This document shows, piece after piece, positions 8,388-15,926 of a stretch of 64,000 nt of DNA. Positions within the stretch are counted from its first letter, which is position 1, and the number at the start of each line of letters is the position of its first letter. This stretch comes from Solidesulfovibrio sp. (lineage in GTDB: Bacteria > Desulfobacterota > Desulfovibrionia > Desulfovibrionales > Desulfovibrionaceae), in contig NZ_JBCFBA010000024.1 in the NCBI RefSeq assembly GCF_038562415.1, positions 1 through 64,000 on the forward strand, written 5' to 3'. Under the pieces are notes generated by a model. It did no database searches, had not been told where the DNA came from, and worked only from the letters and a program-made list of their open reading frames with translations. Position numbers and translations under genes: made by a program.

Positions 8388-9083
8388 ATGAAAAAAAGGA
8401 ACTTTCTGAGTTATGAAGACCTAGACCGATACTATCCGTTTATTGCTGCCATGGAAAAAAGTCTAGGGCTAAAAGACAATTTTCTTGTTGAGAATATCAG
8501 TAAAAAAAGGATTGAGGCGATTCACCCGGGTGGAGATACTGATTTTGATATAGGCTTATTCCTGAAAGTTTTGCGATTCAGAAGATCTTCTTTCGATGCA
8601 TTTTTTACAAAACTTTTCCAGACTTTAATCAATAAAATAACTGACAGACCAAAGATAGGGGGGATGTCTTTCGACGAAGAAAGAGAAGGTGATGATAATT
8701 CGAAAAAAGACAAATTAACATTCGAAGCGATGATAGAATGGCTTAAAATTGACGAAGAACCAAGCACAACAAATAGCATGGAAGAATGGCTTATTGATAA
8801 ATACACCAAGCCAATAACATATATATATCAAAGCGAACAACATAGAGGCCGCAAACAAAAGCTAAGTGACATGGAGTGCTTGAGGTTATACCGACTCCAC
8901 TACAGTGGTGACAGACCTTCAATTGCGAAAATTGCCAATGAATACAATTGGAAAGATTCACCCTATATGGACACGACGTCAGATAATACTAAACGAGACA
9001 GAATTAAGAAGGCCATCATTCGTGGCCGTGCACAGACCCCACCGAGAGACCGCCCATTGTCAGACAAGACGGGCCGGGACTGA
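8388..9083 (+). CDS. AT-rich cargo protein of unknown function
   Basis: A 231-residue protein not recognised. Its base composition is far more AT-rich than that of its neighbours (many AAA, ATA and AAT codons), a sign of recent transfer. The N-terminal two thirds are acidic and helical with an SYEDLDRYYPF opening. The C-terminal third (LSDMECLRLYRLHYSGDRPSIAKIANEYNW) looks like a helix-turn-helix followed by a basic segment RDRIKKAIIRGR. The ATG at 8388 follows GAGGGGG. It lies alone between the integrase block and the AlpA operon, the position where satellites often carry cargo or defence genes. No enzymatic motif is visible. Confidence 0.7.
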   Translation: MKKRNFLSYEDLDRYYPFIAAMEKSLGLKDNFLVENISKKRIEAIHPGGDTDFDIGLFLKVLRFRRSSFDAFFTKLFQTLINKITDRPKIGGMSFDEEREGDDNSKKDKLTFEAMIEWLKIDEEPSTTNSMEEWLIDKYTKPITYIYQSEQHRGRKQKLSDMECLRLYRLHYSGDRPSIAKIANEYNWKDSPYMDTTSDNTKRDRIKKAIIRGRAQTPPRDRPLSDKTGRD

Positions 9084-9087
9084 TCGC

Positions 9088-9214
9088 TTGGTGGGTAATC
9101 TAAAGCCGCCACAATTTCCCACCAGTATTTCCCACCAGCCACTTCATTGTAACTGCCTGAAGTAGCTTTTAATATTTCTTTTGCATTTGTAAAAAAGACT
9201 TTGATTCCCACCAG
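9088..9214. repeat. TTCCCACCAG iteron-like repeats
   Basis: TTCCCACCAG occurs at 9116-9125, 9129-9138 and 9205-9214, with an inverted near-copy TTGGTGGGTAA at 9088-9098. The first two are 13 bases apart. The cluster fills the 177-base gap upstream of alpA, so it may be an operator for that operon, or a recombination or replication site. Confidence 0.6.
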
Positions 9215-9260
9215 TTGGTGCGCGTCATCCTTGGACCAATCAAGACCAAGGAGGCCGCAA

Positions 9261-9482
9261 ATGCACGGCAACATCCCCTTTCCCACTTCAGGTTTCGTCC
9301 GGGTCAAGCAAATCATAGGCAACCGCAAGGCCGGTGAGGTCGGCCCCATCCCCATTTCCCGGTCGGCGTGGTGGGCAGGCGTCAAAGACGGCCGCTATCC
9401 CCAACCGGTGAAACTAGGACCCCGGACGACAGCATGGCGAGCCGAGGACATCAACGCCCTGATCGAAAGGTTGGGTGCGTAA
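9261..9482 (+). CDS. alpA: AlpA-family transcriptional regulator
   Basis: A 73-residue winged-helix protein of the AlpA / MerR-like excisionase group. The pattern SRSAWWAGVKDGRYPQPVKLG followed by TAWRAEDINALIERL is characteristic: a recognition helix, then a wing and a short C-terminal helix. In P4-like and PICI elements AlpA proteins activate the integrase or the replication operon. It is the first gene of a plus-strand operon leading into the replication protein, with a GGAGG ribosome-binding site ahead of ATG 9261. The repeat cluster TTCCCACCAG just upstream is a natural candidate for its binding sites. Confidence 0.88.
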   Translation: MHGNIPFPTSGFVRVKQIIGNRKAGEVGPIPISRSAWWAGVKDGRYPQPVKLGPRTTAWRAEDINALIERLGA

Positions 9483-9483
9483 C

Positions 9484-9717
9484 ATGGACGCTAAACGAAT
9501 GCGCCCCCCGGTTCTGGCAAACCGAAGGGGCGCGGAAATTGAGGCGGGTGACAACTCCTCATTGCCAGCCCTGGCCCCCACCGTCAACTTGGAATCCCCA
9601 CGCCTTTGGTCGGTCTTCCGGCGTTACGCCAGGAATCATCGGCGCATTGCCCGGCTTATTGCTGAAAACGAGGGGCTGCTTGAACGCCTGCGGCAAATCC
9701 AGGGGGTGACCTCATGA
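9484..9717 (+). CDS. Small hypothetical protein
   Basis: A 77-residue protein not recognised, basic and largely helical in its C-terminal half (LWSVFRRYARNHRRIARLIAENEGLLERL), which could be a short DNA-binding or coiled-coil helix. It starts one base after the alpA stop, and its own stop overlaps the next start (ATGA), so it is in the alpA-replication operon. The ATG at 9484 was preferred to a GTG nine bases earlier because it follows directly after alpA. Confidence 0.6.
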   Translation: MDAKRMRPPVLANRRGAEIEAGDNSSLPALAPTVNLESPRLWSVFRRYARNHRRIARLIAENEGLLERLRQIQGVTS

Positions 9718-9878
9718 CCGCCGTCAAGCTGGCCCTGGCTTTGTGGGCGCGTGATGGCATCATTTCCTTGGTCGTCCTGGCTGGCTGGCCCCGGTGGGCG
9801 TGGGCGCATCGGGCCGTGGATCGCTGCCAGGTCGCGGCCGAGGCCCTGCGGGAACGGCAGGAGGAGGTGAGCGGGTGA
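9714..9878 (+). CDS. Small membrane-segment protein
   Basis: A 54-residue protein with a hydrophobic stretch from residue 5 to about 30 (ALWARDGIISLVVLAGWPRW) and a polar helical tail. Its ATG at 9714 overlaps the previous stop (ATGA) and its TGA overlaps the GTG of the replication gene (GTGA), so it is locked into the operon by translational coupling on both sides. Such overlaps suggest a real gene despite the small size. Function unknown. Confidence 0.5.
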   Translation: MTAVKLALALWARDGIISLVVLAGWPRWAWAHRAVDRCQVAAEALRERQEEVSG

Positions 9879-12253
9879 TCGACTTCAAATCCATCAACGC
9901 CGCCGCCCTCCCACACCTGGGTGACCTCTTGCCCCGCTGGCTGCCCGGTGGGCACGCCGAAGCCGGGGAATACGTCTGCGCCTCTCTCGAAGGTGGCCAG
10001 GGCCGATCCTGCTCCGTGAACTTGGACACGGGGGCATGGGGCGATTTTTCCACCGATGCCAAGGGTGGCGACCCTATATCCCTGTGGGCTGCTATCCGGG
10101 GCATCAAGCAAGGCGAGGCCGCCCGCGAACTGGCCCGGGACCTCGGCCTTGAGGTGGATAGGCCGGCCAGGAACAACCGCCGCCGCGTTGTCGCCGCCTA
10201 TGACTACCTCGGCCCGGACGGTCAGATGGTCTTTCAGGTCACGCGGTGGGAGCCGAAGACCTTCACGCAACGCCGCCCGGACGGGAACGGCGGGTGGATT
10301 CCCAGCGTCAAGGGTATCGAGCTCGTGCCTTACCGCCTGCCGGAGATCATCCAGGCGAAGGCCGTCTTTATCGTCGAGGGCGAGAAGGACGCCGATGCCC
10401 TGGCCGCCCTTGGCCTGGCTGCGACCTGCAACGCCCAAGGCGCCGGCAAATGGCGGCCCGAGTATAACCGCCACTTTGCCGGCAAGCGCGTGTGCATCCT
10501 GCCCGACAACGACGACCCCGGACGAAAGCACGCCCGCGACGTGGCCCGACAACTTCACGGTCTGGCCGAGGTGGTCAAGGTCATTGAGTTGCCTGGCCTG
10601 CCGCCCAAGGGCGACGTGTCTGACTGGCTGGCCGCCGGCGGTACGCGGGAAAGCCTCGTGGAGAAGGTGAAGGCCGCGCCCGCATGGGAACCGTCCGCAG
10701 AGGCCCCCAGCGACCAGGAGACGGCCGGGGATGCTCTGGACAAGGGAAAGCCCATCCGCCTCATCAACGGGGCCATGAGCGAGGCTGTGGACGCCTGCGA
10801 AGCCATCCTTGCCCGGCCCGACCTCCCGACCGAATACCGGACCTTTCAGCGAGGCGGCCAGCTTGTGCGCGTGGCGACCCTGCCGGCATCCGCCATGGCT
10901 GACGGCGTTTCGCGCCCGGCCGGGGCCGTGGTCATCATGGAAGCGCAAAAGGCGTTCCTTATGGACGTTCTCGGCCGCTTCGCCAGCTTCGAGAAATTCA
11001 ACGTCAGGGACGATGCCTGGAAACCTGCGAACCCGCCCAAGGAGTTGGCCGAAACCATCCAAGCCCGTGCCGGCTTGTGGCCCGTGTCGGCGCTGCGGGG
11101 CGTTGTCGCCTGTCCGACCATGCGGGCCGATGGCTCGTTGCTCCTGGTGCCAGGCTATGACGCCGCCAGCGGCTATTTCATGGCCCATGGGCTGGCCGTC
11201 GAGGTCTTGGACACGCCCAGGGTGGCCGATGCCCGCGCCGCACTTGAGGCCCTGGCGGACTTGCTGGCCGGCTTCGCCTTCGTGGAACCGCTCGACTGTT
11301 CCGTGGCCCTGGCCTTGATCCTGACGGCGGTTGCCCGGCCGGCCTTGGCCTCCGTGCCCGTCTTCGCCATCACGGCCCCGGTGCGCGGATCGGGCAAGAG
11401 CACGCTACTCGACATCGCCGCAGTCATCGCCACGGGCCGGCGGTCGGCTGTCCTCTCGGCCACCTCCGACCACGCCGAGCTCGACAAGCGCCTTGTCGGC
11501 TGCCTGCTGTCCGGGGACGCAATCGTGAACCTGGACAACATCAACGGCAACCTGCGGTCGGACCTCCTGTGCCAGGCCACAACCTCCGAAGCCGTGAAGG
11601 TGCGCCCCTTGGGGGCCTCCTCCCAGGTGGAAATCCCCAACACGGCCCTTTGGAGCGCCAACGGCAACAACCTCGCCTTGTCGGGCGACCTTTCGCGCCG
11701 GGCGGTCCTGTGCCGCCTCGACCCAGGCATGGAGCGTCCCGAGGAACGGAGCTTTGCCTTCGACCCTGTGGCCAGGGCCATGGAGCGCCGTGCCGAGTAT
11801 GTGGCAGCCGCCCTGACCGTCATGCGGGCCTATGTCGCCGCCGGTCGGCCGGGCCTCGACCTCGCGCCGTTTGGGAGCTTTGAGCGGTGGTCGGCCATGG
11901 TCCGCGCCGCCATGGTTTGGGCCGGGGCTGCTGACCCCTGCGAGAGCCGCGCCGCCGTCATGGAAGATGACCCCGAGGCCGCCATGCTTCGCTCCCTGGT
12001 GACCGCCTGGTGGGACCGCTTTGGCCGAACCCCCAGAACGGTCAAGGAGATCGTCCGGGCCGGCGAGGAAGACGACAGCCCGCTTGCTGAGGTCCTGCAC
12101 GACATCGCCGGGGAAGGCCGAGCTATCAATACCCGTCGTCTGGGGTGGTGGCTGCGCCGGCAAGCTGGCCGCATCGTTAACGGCTTGAAGTTGGTTCAAT
12201 ACGGTTCTGTCTCCGGTGTGGCCCAATGGAAGATACTGCCCCGGGGTATGTAG
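9875..12253 (+). CDS. Primase-helicase replication protein
   Basis: A 792-residue replication protein. The N-terminal region resembles phage primase zinc-finger-like domains. It is followed by a TOPRIM domain with the catalytic Glu168 in FIVEGEKDAD and the acidic motif LPDNDDPG. The C-terminal half is a P-loop ATPase with Lys508 in VRGSGKST, a Walker B-like stretch (AIVNLDNING) and an arginine-bearing sensor region (GDLSRRAVLCRL). P4 alpha-like proteins of this type combine primase and helicase and replicate the element from its own origin. The start is GTG 9875 with GGAGGAGG upstream, overlapping the previous gene's stop. It is the largest gene of the element and shows no disruption. Confidence 0.88.
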   Translation: MIDFKSINAAALPHLGDLLPRWLPGGHAEAGEYVCASLEGGQGRSCSVNLDTGAWGDFSTDAKGGDPISLWAAIRGIKQGEAARELARDLGLEVDRPARNNRRRVVAAYDYLGPDGQMVFQVTRWEPKTFTQRRPDGNGGWIPSVKGIELVPYRLPEIIQAKAVFIVEGEKDADALAALGLAATCNAQGAGKWRPEYNRHFAGKRVCILPDNDDPGRKHARDVARQLHGLAEVVKVIELPGLPPKGDVSDWLAAGGTRESLVEKVKAAPAWEPSAEAPSDQETAGDALDKGKPIRLINGAMSEAVDACEAILARPDLPTEYRTFQRGGQLVRVATLPASAMADGVSRPAGAVVIMEAQKAFLMDVLGRFASFEKFNVRDDAWKPANPPKELAETIQARAGLWPVSALRGVVACPTMRADGSLLLVPGYDAASGYFMAHGLAVEVLDTPRVADARAALEALADLLAGFAFVEPLDCSVALALILTAVARPALASVPVFAITAPVRGSGKSTLLDIAAVIATGRRSAVLSATSDHAELDKRLVGCLLSGDAIVNLDNINGNLRSDLLCQATTSEAVKVRPLGASSQVEIPNTALWSANGNNLALSGDLSRRAVLCRLDPGMERPEERSFAFDPVARAMERRAEYVAAALTVMRAYVAAGRPGLDLAPFGSFERWSAMVRAAMVWAGAADPCESRAAVMEDDPEAAMLRSLVTAWWDRFGRTPRTVKEIVRAGEEDDSPLAEVLHDIAGEGRAINTRRLGWWLRRQAGRIVNGLKLVQYGSVSGVAQWKILPRGM

Positions 12254-12412
12254 TGGTTTTTATGGGTTTCATGGGTTCTCTATATCTAACGCGGGAAATT
12301 TCGCAGTGAGTGAACGTCTGCGAAAATACTATGAGTGGCTTAGCAAAACCCACGGAACCAACCAAAACCCACGACGCCGACAATCAGAGTTTTCTACCTG
12401 AGAGGAAATGTC

Positions 12413-12601
12413 ATGCCCAGGACTGAAATAAATGACGCTATGTCCCGCCCCGTCCACATGCCGTCCATGACCGAGGCCGAGCTTGAGGCCGAGCTTGAGG
12501 CCGAGGCCATCCGGGAACTTGAGCGCATAGAACGGGCACTCAATGCCAAGCGGTCGAACTACAGGCCCAAGCGCCGGGGACGGTATGAAAATCGTGGTTG
12601 A
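12413..12601 (+). CDS. Small Glu-rich helical protein
   Basis: A 62-residue protein not recognised. Its middle is a run of EAEL repeats encoded by a 12-base tandem unit (GAGGCCGAGCTT, just over two copies near 12475-12505), followed by a basic tail (NYRPKRRGRY). It should form a single charged helix, perhaps coiled-coil. The start ATG 12413 has GAGAGGAAATGTC upstream. It overlaps the ERCC4 nuclease gene by 17 bases, so the two are likely co-translated. Confidence 0.6.
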   Translation: MPRTEINDAMSRPVHMPSMTEAELEAELEAEAIRELERIERALNAKRSNYRPKRRGRYENRG

Positions 12602-13088
12602 TACCAGGGAGCAACGCCCGTTTCCCTTCGCCAAGTATGAGGCCGACGTGGAGCGCGCCGCCCTGCCGACTGCCGACTATTCCTTGCCGGGCTTCGAGGA
12701 TCGGGTGGGCATCGAGCGCAAGGAGCTTGGCGACCTTGTGGGCTGCCTCATGGGGGCCAATCGGGAACGCTTCGAAAAGGAGCTTCGCCGCCTGTCTGCC
12801 TATGACCTCAAGGCCGTGGTCATCGAAGCGTCCATGCGCGACGTGGCCGATGGGCTTTACCGTTCGGAGATGAAACCGCACGCCGTGCTTCAATCGGTCC
12901 TCGCCTTCCAGGTGCGCTACGCCGTTCCCTTCCTGTGGTGCGGCGACCGATCCGGCGCGGAGTACACGACCTTTTGGCTCTTGGCGAAGTACGCCCGCGA
13001 GATCGAGGAGCGCATGAAGGCCCTGACCAAAGCCCAGGCCAAGGCAAACGCCCCTCCCCCCTCCCGGGTGAGGTTGACGGCGGCGTGA
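12585..13088 (+). CDS. ERCC4-type nuclease
   Basis: A 167-residue stand-alone ERCC4/XPF-like nuclease. The catalytic pattern is clear: Asp6 and Glu9 in VVDTREQRPF, Asp31 in PTADYSL, then Glu44, Arg45, Lys46 and Asp50 in GIERKELGD, the family's ERKxxxD signature. Such enzymes cut branched or flapped DNA; in phages and plasmids they often act in recombination or replication. There is no attached helicase, which is usual for phage versions. It belongs to the alpA-primase operon. The start ATG 12585 lies inside the preceding gene. Confidence 0.9.
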   Translation: MKIVVDTREQRPFPFAKYEADVERAALPTADYSLPGFEDRVGIERKELGDLVGCLMGANRERFEKELRRLSAYDLKAVVIEASMRDVADGLYRSEMKPHAVLQSVLAFQVRYAVPFLWCGDRSGAEYTTFWLLAKYAREIEERMKALTKAQAKANAPPPSRVRLTAA

Positions 13089-13199
13089 CCCGAGCCGGCG
13101 ACCGGATGAGATCACGGGTCCTTCTGAGGGGTTTTCAAAGCGGATACACGGAGCCGCAACATTCCGCTAGGCACACAAATTTTAAAATAAGGAATAATC

Positions 13200-13715
13200 A
13201 TGACCACTTCCAACAAGCTCTTGACCCAAACCGCTTTCGCCAAGTCCGTTGGCGTCGGGCAGTCGTGGATTTCCAAGCTCGTGAAGGCCGGCAAACTGCC
13301 CACCATCGGGGGCATGATCGACCCGGCCAAGGCCGCCCCCATCATGGCGAAGCTCAAACGCCAGCCGTCGCCGCACAAGGAGGAACTGCGCTACCAGAAC
13401 GCCCGCCTTGCCCAGGCCCGCGCCGATGCCCAGGAGATCAAAAACAAGGTCACGCGGGGCGAACTGCTGGACGGGCGGGATGCTGCGGACGTGTTTGGCA
13501 ACCGGCTGGGGAACTTCCGTAATAAGCTCCTGTCCTTGCCCAACCGGGTGGCCCCGTTGCTGGCGGGCGTGAAGACCGCCGAGGAAGCCACGGCGATTAT
13601 CAATCAGGAAATGACTCATGCCCTGGAAGAACTCGGGACGCCTGACGGGGTGGTTACTGAGATCCTCGCCCGTAGTGCACAGGCCCGGCAGGAAAGGAGG
13701 GGGGCGAGGCAGTAG
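13200..13715 (+). CDS. Nu1-like terminase small subunit
   Basis: A 171-residue protein with an N-terminal winged helix-turn-helix (TQTAFAKSVGVGQSWISKLV, then GKLPTIGGMIDPAKA) and a helical C-terminal half rich in Glu, Arg and Ala. Size and order match lambda Nu1 / terminase small subunits, which recognise cos or pac sites for DNA packaging. In a satellite this protein would redirect a helper phage's packaging machinery to satellite DNA. The ATG at 13200 follows AAGGA. No large terminase subunit is present in the element. An alternative is a plain DNA-binding regulator, because the call rests on domain layout. Confidence 0.7.
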   Translation: MTTSNKLLTQTAFAKSVGVGQSWISKLVKAGKLPTIGGMIDPAKAAPIMAKLKRQPSPHKEELRYQNARLAQARADAQEIKNKVTRGELLDGRDAADVFGNRLGNFRNKLLSLPNRVAPLLAGVKTAEEATAIINQEMTHALEELGTPDGVVTEILARSAQARQERRGARQ

Positions 13716-13801
13716 TCCGTTCCCACCTGCGACACCCTGGTGGCCTGTTCCTCGCGGAGCGGGCCGCTTTTTGTTGCCGTAATGGTCGGCTGGACGCCGC
13801 C

Positions 13802-14164
13802 GTGGCTGTGACCTCGGCTGACCTCCCCCTTGGGGACCATCCCAGCCCGTGGCATCCTTCGACCATGCCGACCCCGTTTGACCCGCTGGCGTGGCTGGCC
13901 AGCAAGAGCACCGAGGCGTTCCTTGATCCTGCCGGGCAAGTGCGTCTCCGCTTCGGGCAATTTGTCCACAAGGAGGACCGGGCGCGCATCCGCCGCGTGA
14001 TCGAGCGTTGGTATCTGCCCGTGCTGCGGCTGCAACTGGACGTGGAACCCGGAACGCGGCCGAGGTCGGTCTACCAGCTGTTGGCGAGTGGGAAGCTCAA
14101 GATCGTGGAAGGGCGGTATCGGGAGGTGGAAAAGAAGGGATGGGGACAATTTTCGGATATATAA
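13802..14164 (+). CDS. Hypothetical protein downstream of terS-like gene
   Basis: A protein of about 120 residues not recognised. It contains a conserved-looking core (FDPLAWLASKSTEAFLDPAGQVRLRFG, read in pieces) and a short HTH-like end (SVYQLLASGKLKIVEGRYREVE). The start is uncertain: GTG 13802 gives 120 residues, ATG 13865 gives 99, and neither has a good ribosome-binding site. It is the last plus-strand gene of the replication/packaging run, facing the AT-rich cargo gene beyond. Confidence 0.5.
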   Translation: MAVTSADLPLGDHPSPWHPSTMPTPFDPLAWLASKSTEAFLDPAGQVRLRFGQFVHKEDRARIRRVIERWYLPVLRLQLDVEPGTRPRSVYQLLASGKLKIVEGRYREVEKKGWGQFSDI

Positions 14165-14179
14165 CGTATTGCGGATGAT

Positions 14180-14971
14180 TTAGTCTATTTTCCTGACGGG
14201 AAGTTTTTCTCTCTCCTCACAAAACTTTTCAAATATGCTCGCAATATCCTTTTCAAGGCCAAGATGAAATTTTTTTGCAATGCACTCAATAGCTACAATC
14301 ATTGGCTGAATAAGCAAAGCTAGCATCCAGTTTGCATTTTTTTGCTCAGGGCCAAGTCTTAATTCGGCAACATTTTCATCTTTATCAAGAGCAAGTCTTC
14401 CTCCAAGACTTCGAAGTGATGGATGGGTATTTATTGTACTCAAATGAGGATAGAGAAGGTCATACATATCCTGAAGGCTAGCCTTGGACGCTGCTTCGCA
14501 ATAATTTAATTTCGCCCGGTCTGCTTCTTTATATTTTTCGAGTTCCTGTTGGTACAAGCGCAAATACCTGTCTGCATTCGAGTCGTCCAACTCCCCATTT
14601 GCTTCAAGCCTCGTTGTGTATTGTAAATATCTTTTGTAAACATTTTCAACAGCGGTTGCGTCAGTACGTTTGTACGTTTCAAGGTATTTATTGTCGTCTA
14701 TGCAGGCTTTCAGTACAAATAAAGTCTCAAGCAAGCTTCTAATTATAGTGCCTGCGTCCTGGATATAGCCATTTGATATAAGTAGTTTGGCTGACGAAAA
14801 TGAATTAACTATTCTATAAAATAGTGCATAAAAGAGAAGGTGGTCTGTGTTTGTTTTGTCGATTTTTGCAAGCTCAGTAATTCGCGTAATAATCATCGAT
14901 ATAAGGCTGCATGTACTAAGCAACTCAGTATTATTATGCGCTATATTACGCATTACTTCTTTGTCGATCAT
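14180..14971 (-). CDS. DUF5677-like cargo protein
   Basis: A 263-residue, strongly AT-rich, mostly helical protein. The motifs FSSAKLLISNGYIQDAGTII and RSLLETLFVLKA, together with later YPHLSTINTHPS, resemble DUF5677 proteins, whose function is not established but which occur on mobile elements. Codon use differs sharply from the host and from the replication operon, so it is a later acquisition. It lies on the minus strand, convergent with the replication/packaging operon and next to the HTH switch. A defence role is possible by position only. Confidence 0.7.
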   Translation of the reverse strand: MIDKEVMRNIAHNNTELLSTCSLISMIITRITELAKIDKTNTDHLLFYALFYRIVNSFSSAKLLISNGYIQDAGTIIRSLLETLFVLKACIDDNKYLETYKRTDATAVENVYKRYLQYTTRLEANGELDDSNADRYLRLYQQELEKYKEADRAKLNYCEAASKASLQDMYDLLYPHLSTINTHPSLRSLGGRLALDKDENVAELRLGPEQKNANWMLALLIQPMIVAIECIAKKFHLGLEKDIASIFEKFCEEREKLPVRKID

Positions 14972-15076
14972 ATAGAGGTCTCCAAAGATTATTTCAAGGT
15001 ATTAGACAAGCCGTCCTATTCATGCAAGCAATCACTAAGAATGATATGAGAATACTACGTCTATAATCTCAGCCAC

Positions 15077-15289
15077 CTAGCCTTCCTCGTACAAGTCCTT
15101 CGTCTTGACCCCAAGTGCCCCGGCGATGGTGGCGAGAGTTCTAAGCGAACAGCTTTCAATCCGCTGGTCACGCGCCCGCATGACTGTTTCGTTCGAAAGC
15201 CCTGTCAGAGTCATCATGCCTGCGACAGTCACATTCTTTTCGGTCATTATTGGCTTGACCTTGCTAGTGATCGTTTGCTTTGAGCTCAT
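15077..15289 (-). CDS. Cro/CI-type HTH repressor
   Basis: A 70-residue XRE-family regulator made almost entirely of one helix-turn-helix domain (GMMTLTGLSNETVMRARDQ, then LRTLATIAGALGVKTKDLYE). It begins at ATG 15289; the longer frame upstream runs into the promoter region. It is transcribed away from a small-protein operon on the plus strand, with about 150 bases between them holding a promoter and two copies of TACCGAWATTTY. This is the classic layout of a phage or satellite master repressor. Confidence 0.85.
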   Translation of the reverse strand: MSSKQTITSKVKPIMTEKNVTVAGMMTLTGLSNETVMRARDQRIESCSLRTLATIAGALGVKTKDLYEEG

Positions 15290-15292
15290 ACG

Positions 15293-15340
15293 TACCGATA
15301 TTTCGAGATTTGCCTTGACCTGTCTATACCGAAATTTTAG
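15293..15340. promoter_or_regulatory. Candidate operators for the HTH repressor
   Basis: Two direct copies, TACCGATATTTCGAG at 15293-15307 and TACCGAAATTTTAG at 15327-15340, are spaced 34 bases apart (about three helical turns). One lies next to the repressor start, the other covers the spacer and -10 of the rightward promoter, so binding could repress both directions. Confidence 0.55.
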
Positions 15341-15343
15341 AGT
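15315..15343 (+). promoter_or_regulatory. Sigma70-like rightward promoter
   Basis: A -35 TTGACC at 15315-15320, a 17-base spacer and a -10 TAGAGT at 15338-15343. It points to the small-protein operon that begins at 15443. One candidate operator covers the spacer and the -10. Confidence 0.6.
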
Positions 15344-15442
15344 GTCGCCAACAAACGTTTTCCCAAAAAGGCAGCCCGGCAAGGAGTCGTCACCTCCCAG
15401 CCGGGCTTGACCAACCCGCAACCTTTCAAGGAGGTTTCGAGC

Positions 15443-15646
15443 ATGGCTGAGCATCCGCTTACCCTGTCCCACGTCCGCGTTCAATCCCAACCCCACGCCC
15501 TCGCCGCCGTCCGCGCCTGGGTGGCCCTAAAAGCCGCCTGTGGCCATTCCCGCCCGTTCTTCGGCCCCGGCCCGGCCTCGCTGCCCGTGGAGCCCTCCGC
15601 GCTGATTTGCCCGGTTCTTGTGGGCGAGGAGTTGCGCCATGGATAA
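15443..15646 (+). CDS. Small hypothetical protein, switch operon
   Basis: A 67-residue protein not recognised, with an N-terminal polar segment and a C-terminal Pro/Gly-rich segment (PFFGPGPASLPVEPSA). The start ATG 15443 has a near-perfect ribosome-binding site (AAGGAGG), the strongest in the element. It is the first gene after the repressed rightward promoter and overlaps the next gene by eight bases. By position it could be an early protein made when the repressor is lifted. Confidence 0.6.
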   Translation: MAEHPLTLSHVRVQSQPHALAAVRAWVALKAACGHSRPFFGPGPASLPVEPSALICPVLVGEELRHG

Positions 15647-15926
15647 TGCCATCGAGCACGCCACTCCCTACCAGGTTACGGCGGAAGAACTCGTGAAGGA
15701 CCTCGACACACTGTTGGAAACCGTCCGGGGCATCGCCTGCCGGCTCGAATTCATCGGGACCGGCTTGGCCCTGGACAATCCCAACATCAAGGGCGCGTCC
15801 CTTGCCCTGGTTGACACGGAAATGAAGGTCCTGGACCTTGTCGAGGATTTGGAGCGGATGGCCGCTAGCGCCAGCGAACTGGCCGGCGCCACGGCAGAGA
15901 CGGACGGTGGGGATGTGCGGTCATGA
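15639..15926 (+). CDS. Small helical protein, switch operon
   Basis: A 95-residue acidic, helical protein not recognised (EELVKDLDTLLETVRGI, later VDTEMKVLDLVEDLERM). It overlaps the preceding gene by eight bases and the following gene by four (ATGA), so translation is coupled through the operon. No membrane segment or metal-binding motif is visible. Its size and place among early satellite genes would suit a regulator or a phage-interference protein, but there is no direct evidence. Confidence 0.6.
   Translation: MDNAIEHATPYQVTAEELVKDLDTLLETVRGIACRLEFIGTGLALDNPNIKGASLALVDTEMKVLDLVEDLERMAASASELAGATAETDGGDVRS

Noticed and set aside
12254-12412. A possible 32-codon gene (GTG near 12306 to TGA near 12401) between the replicase and the EAEL protein
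   Set aside because: No ribosome-binding site and no recognisable pattern. Too short to support on composition alone.
12475-12505. A 12-base tandem repeat considered as a regulatory repeat
   Set aside because: It lies in frame inside a small gene and encodes EAEL repeats, so coding explains it.
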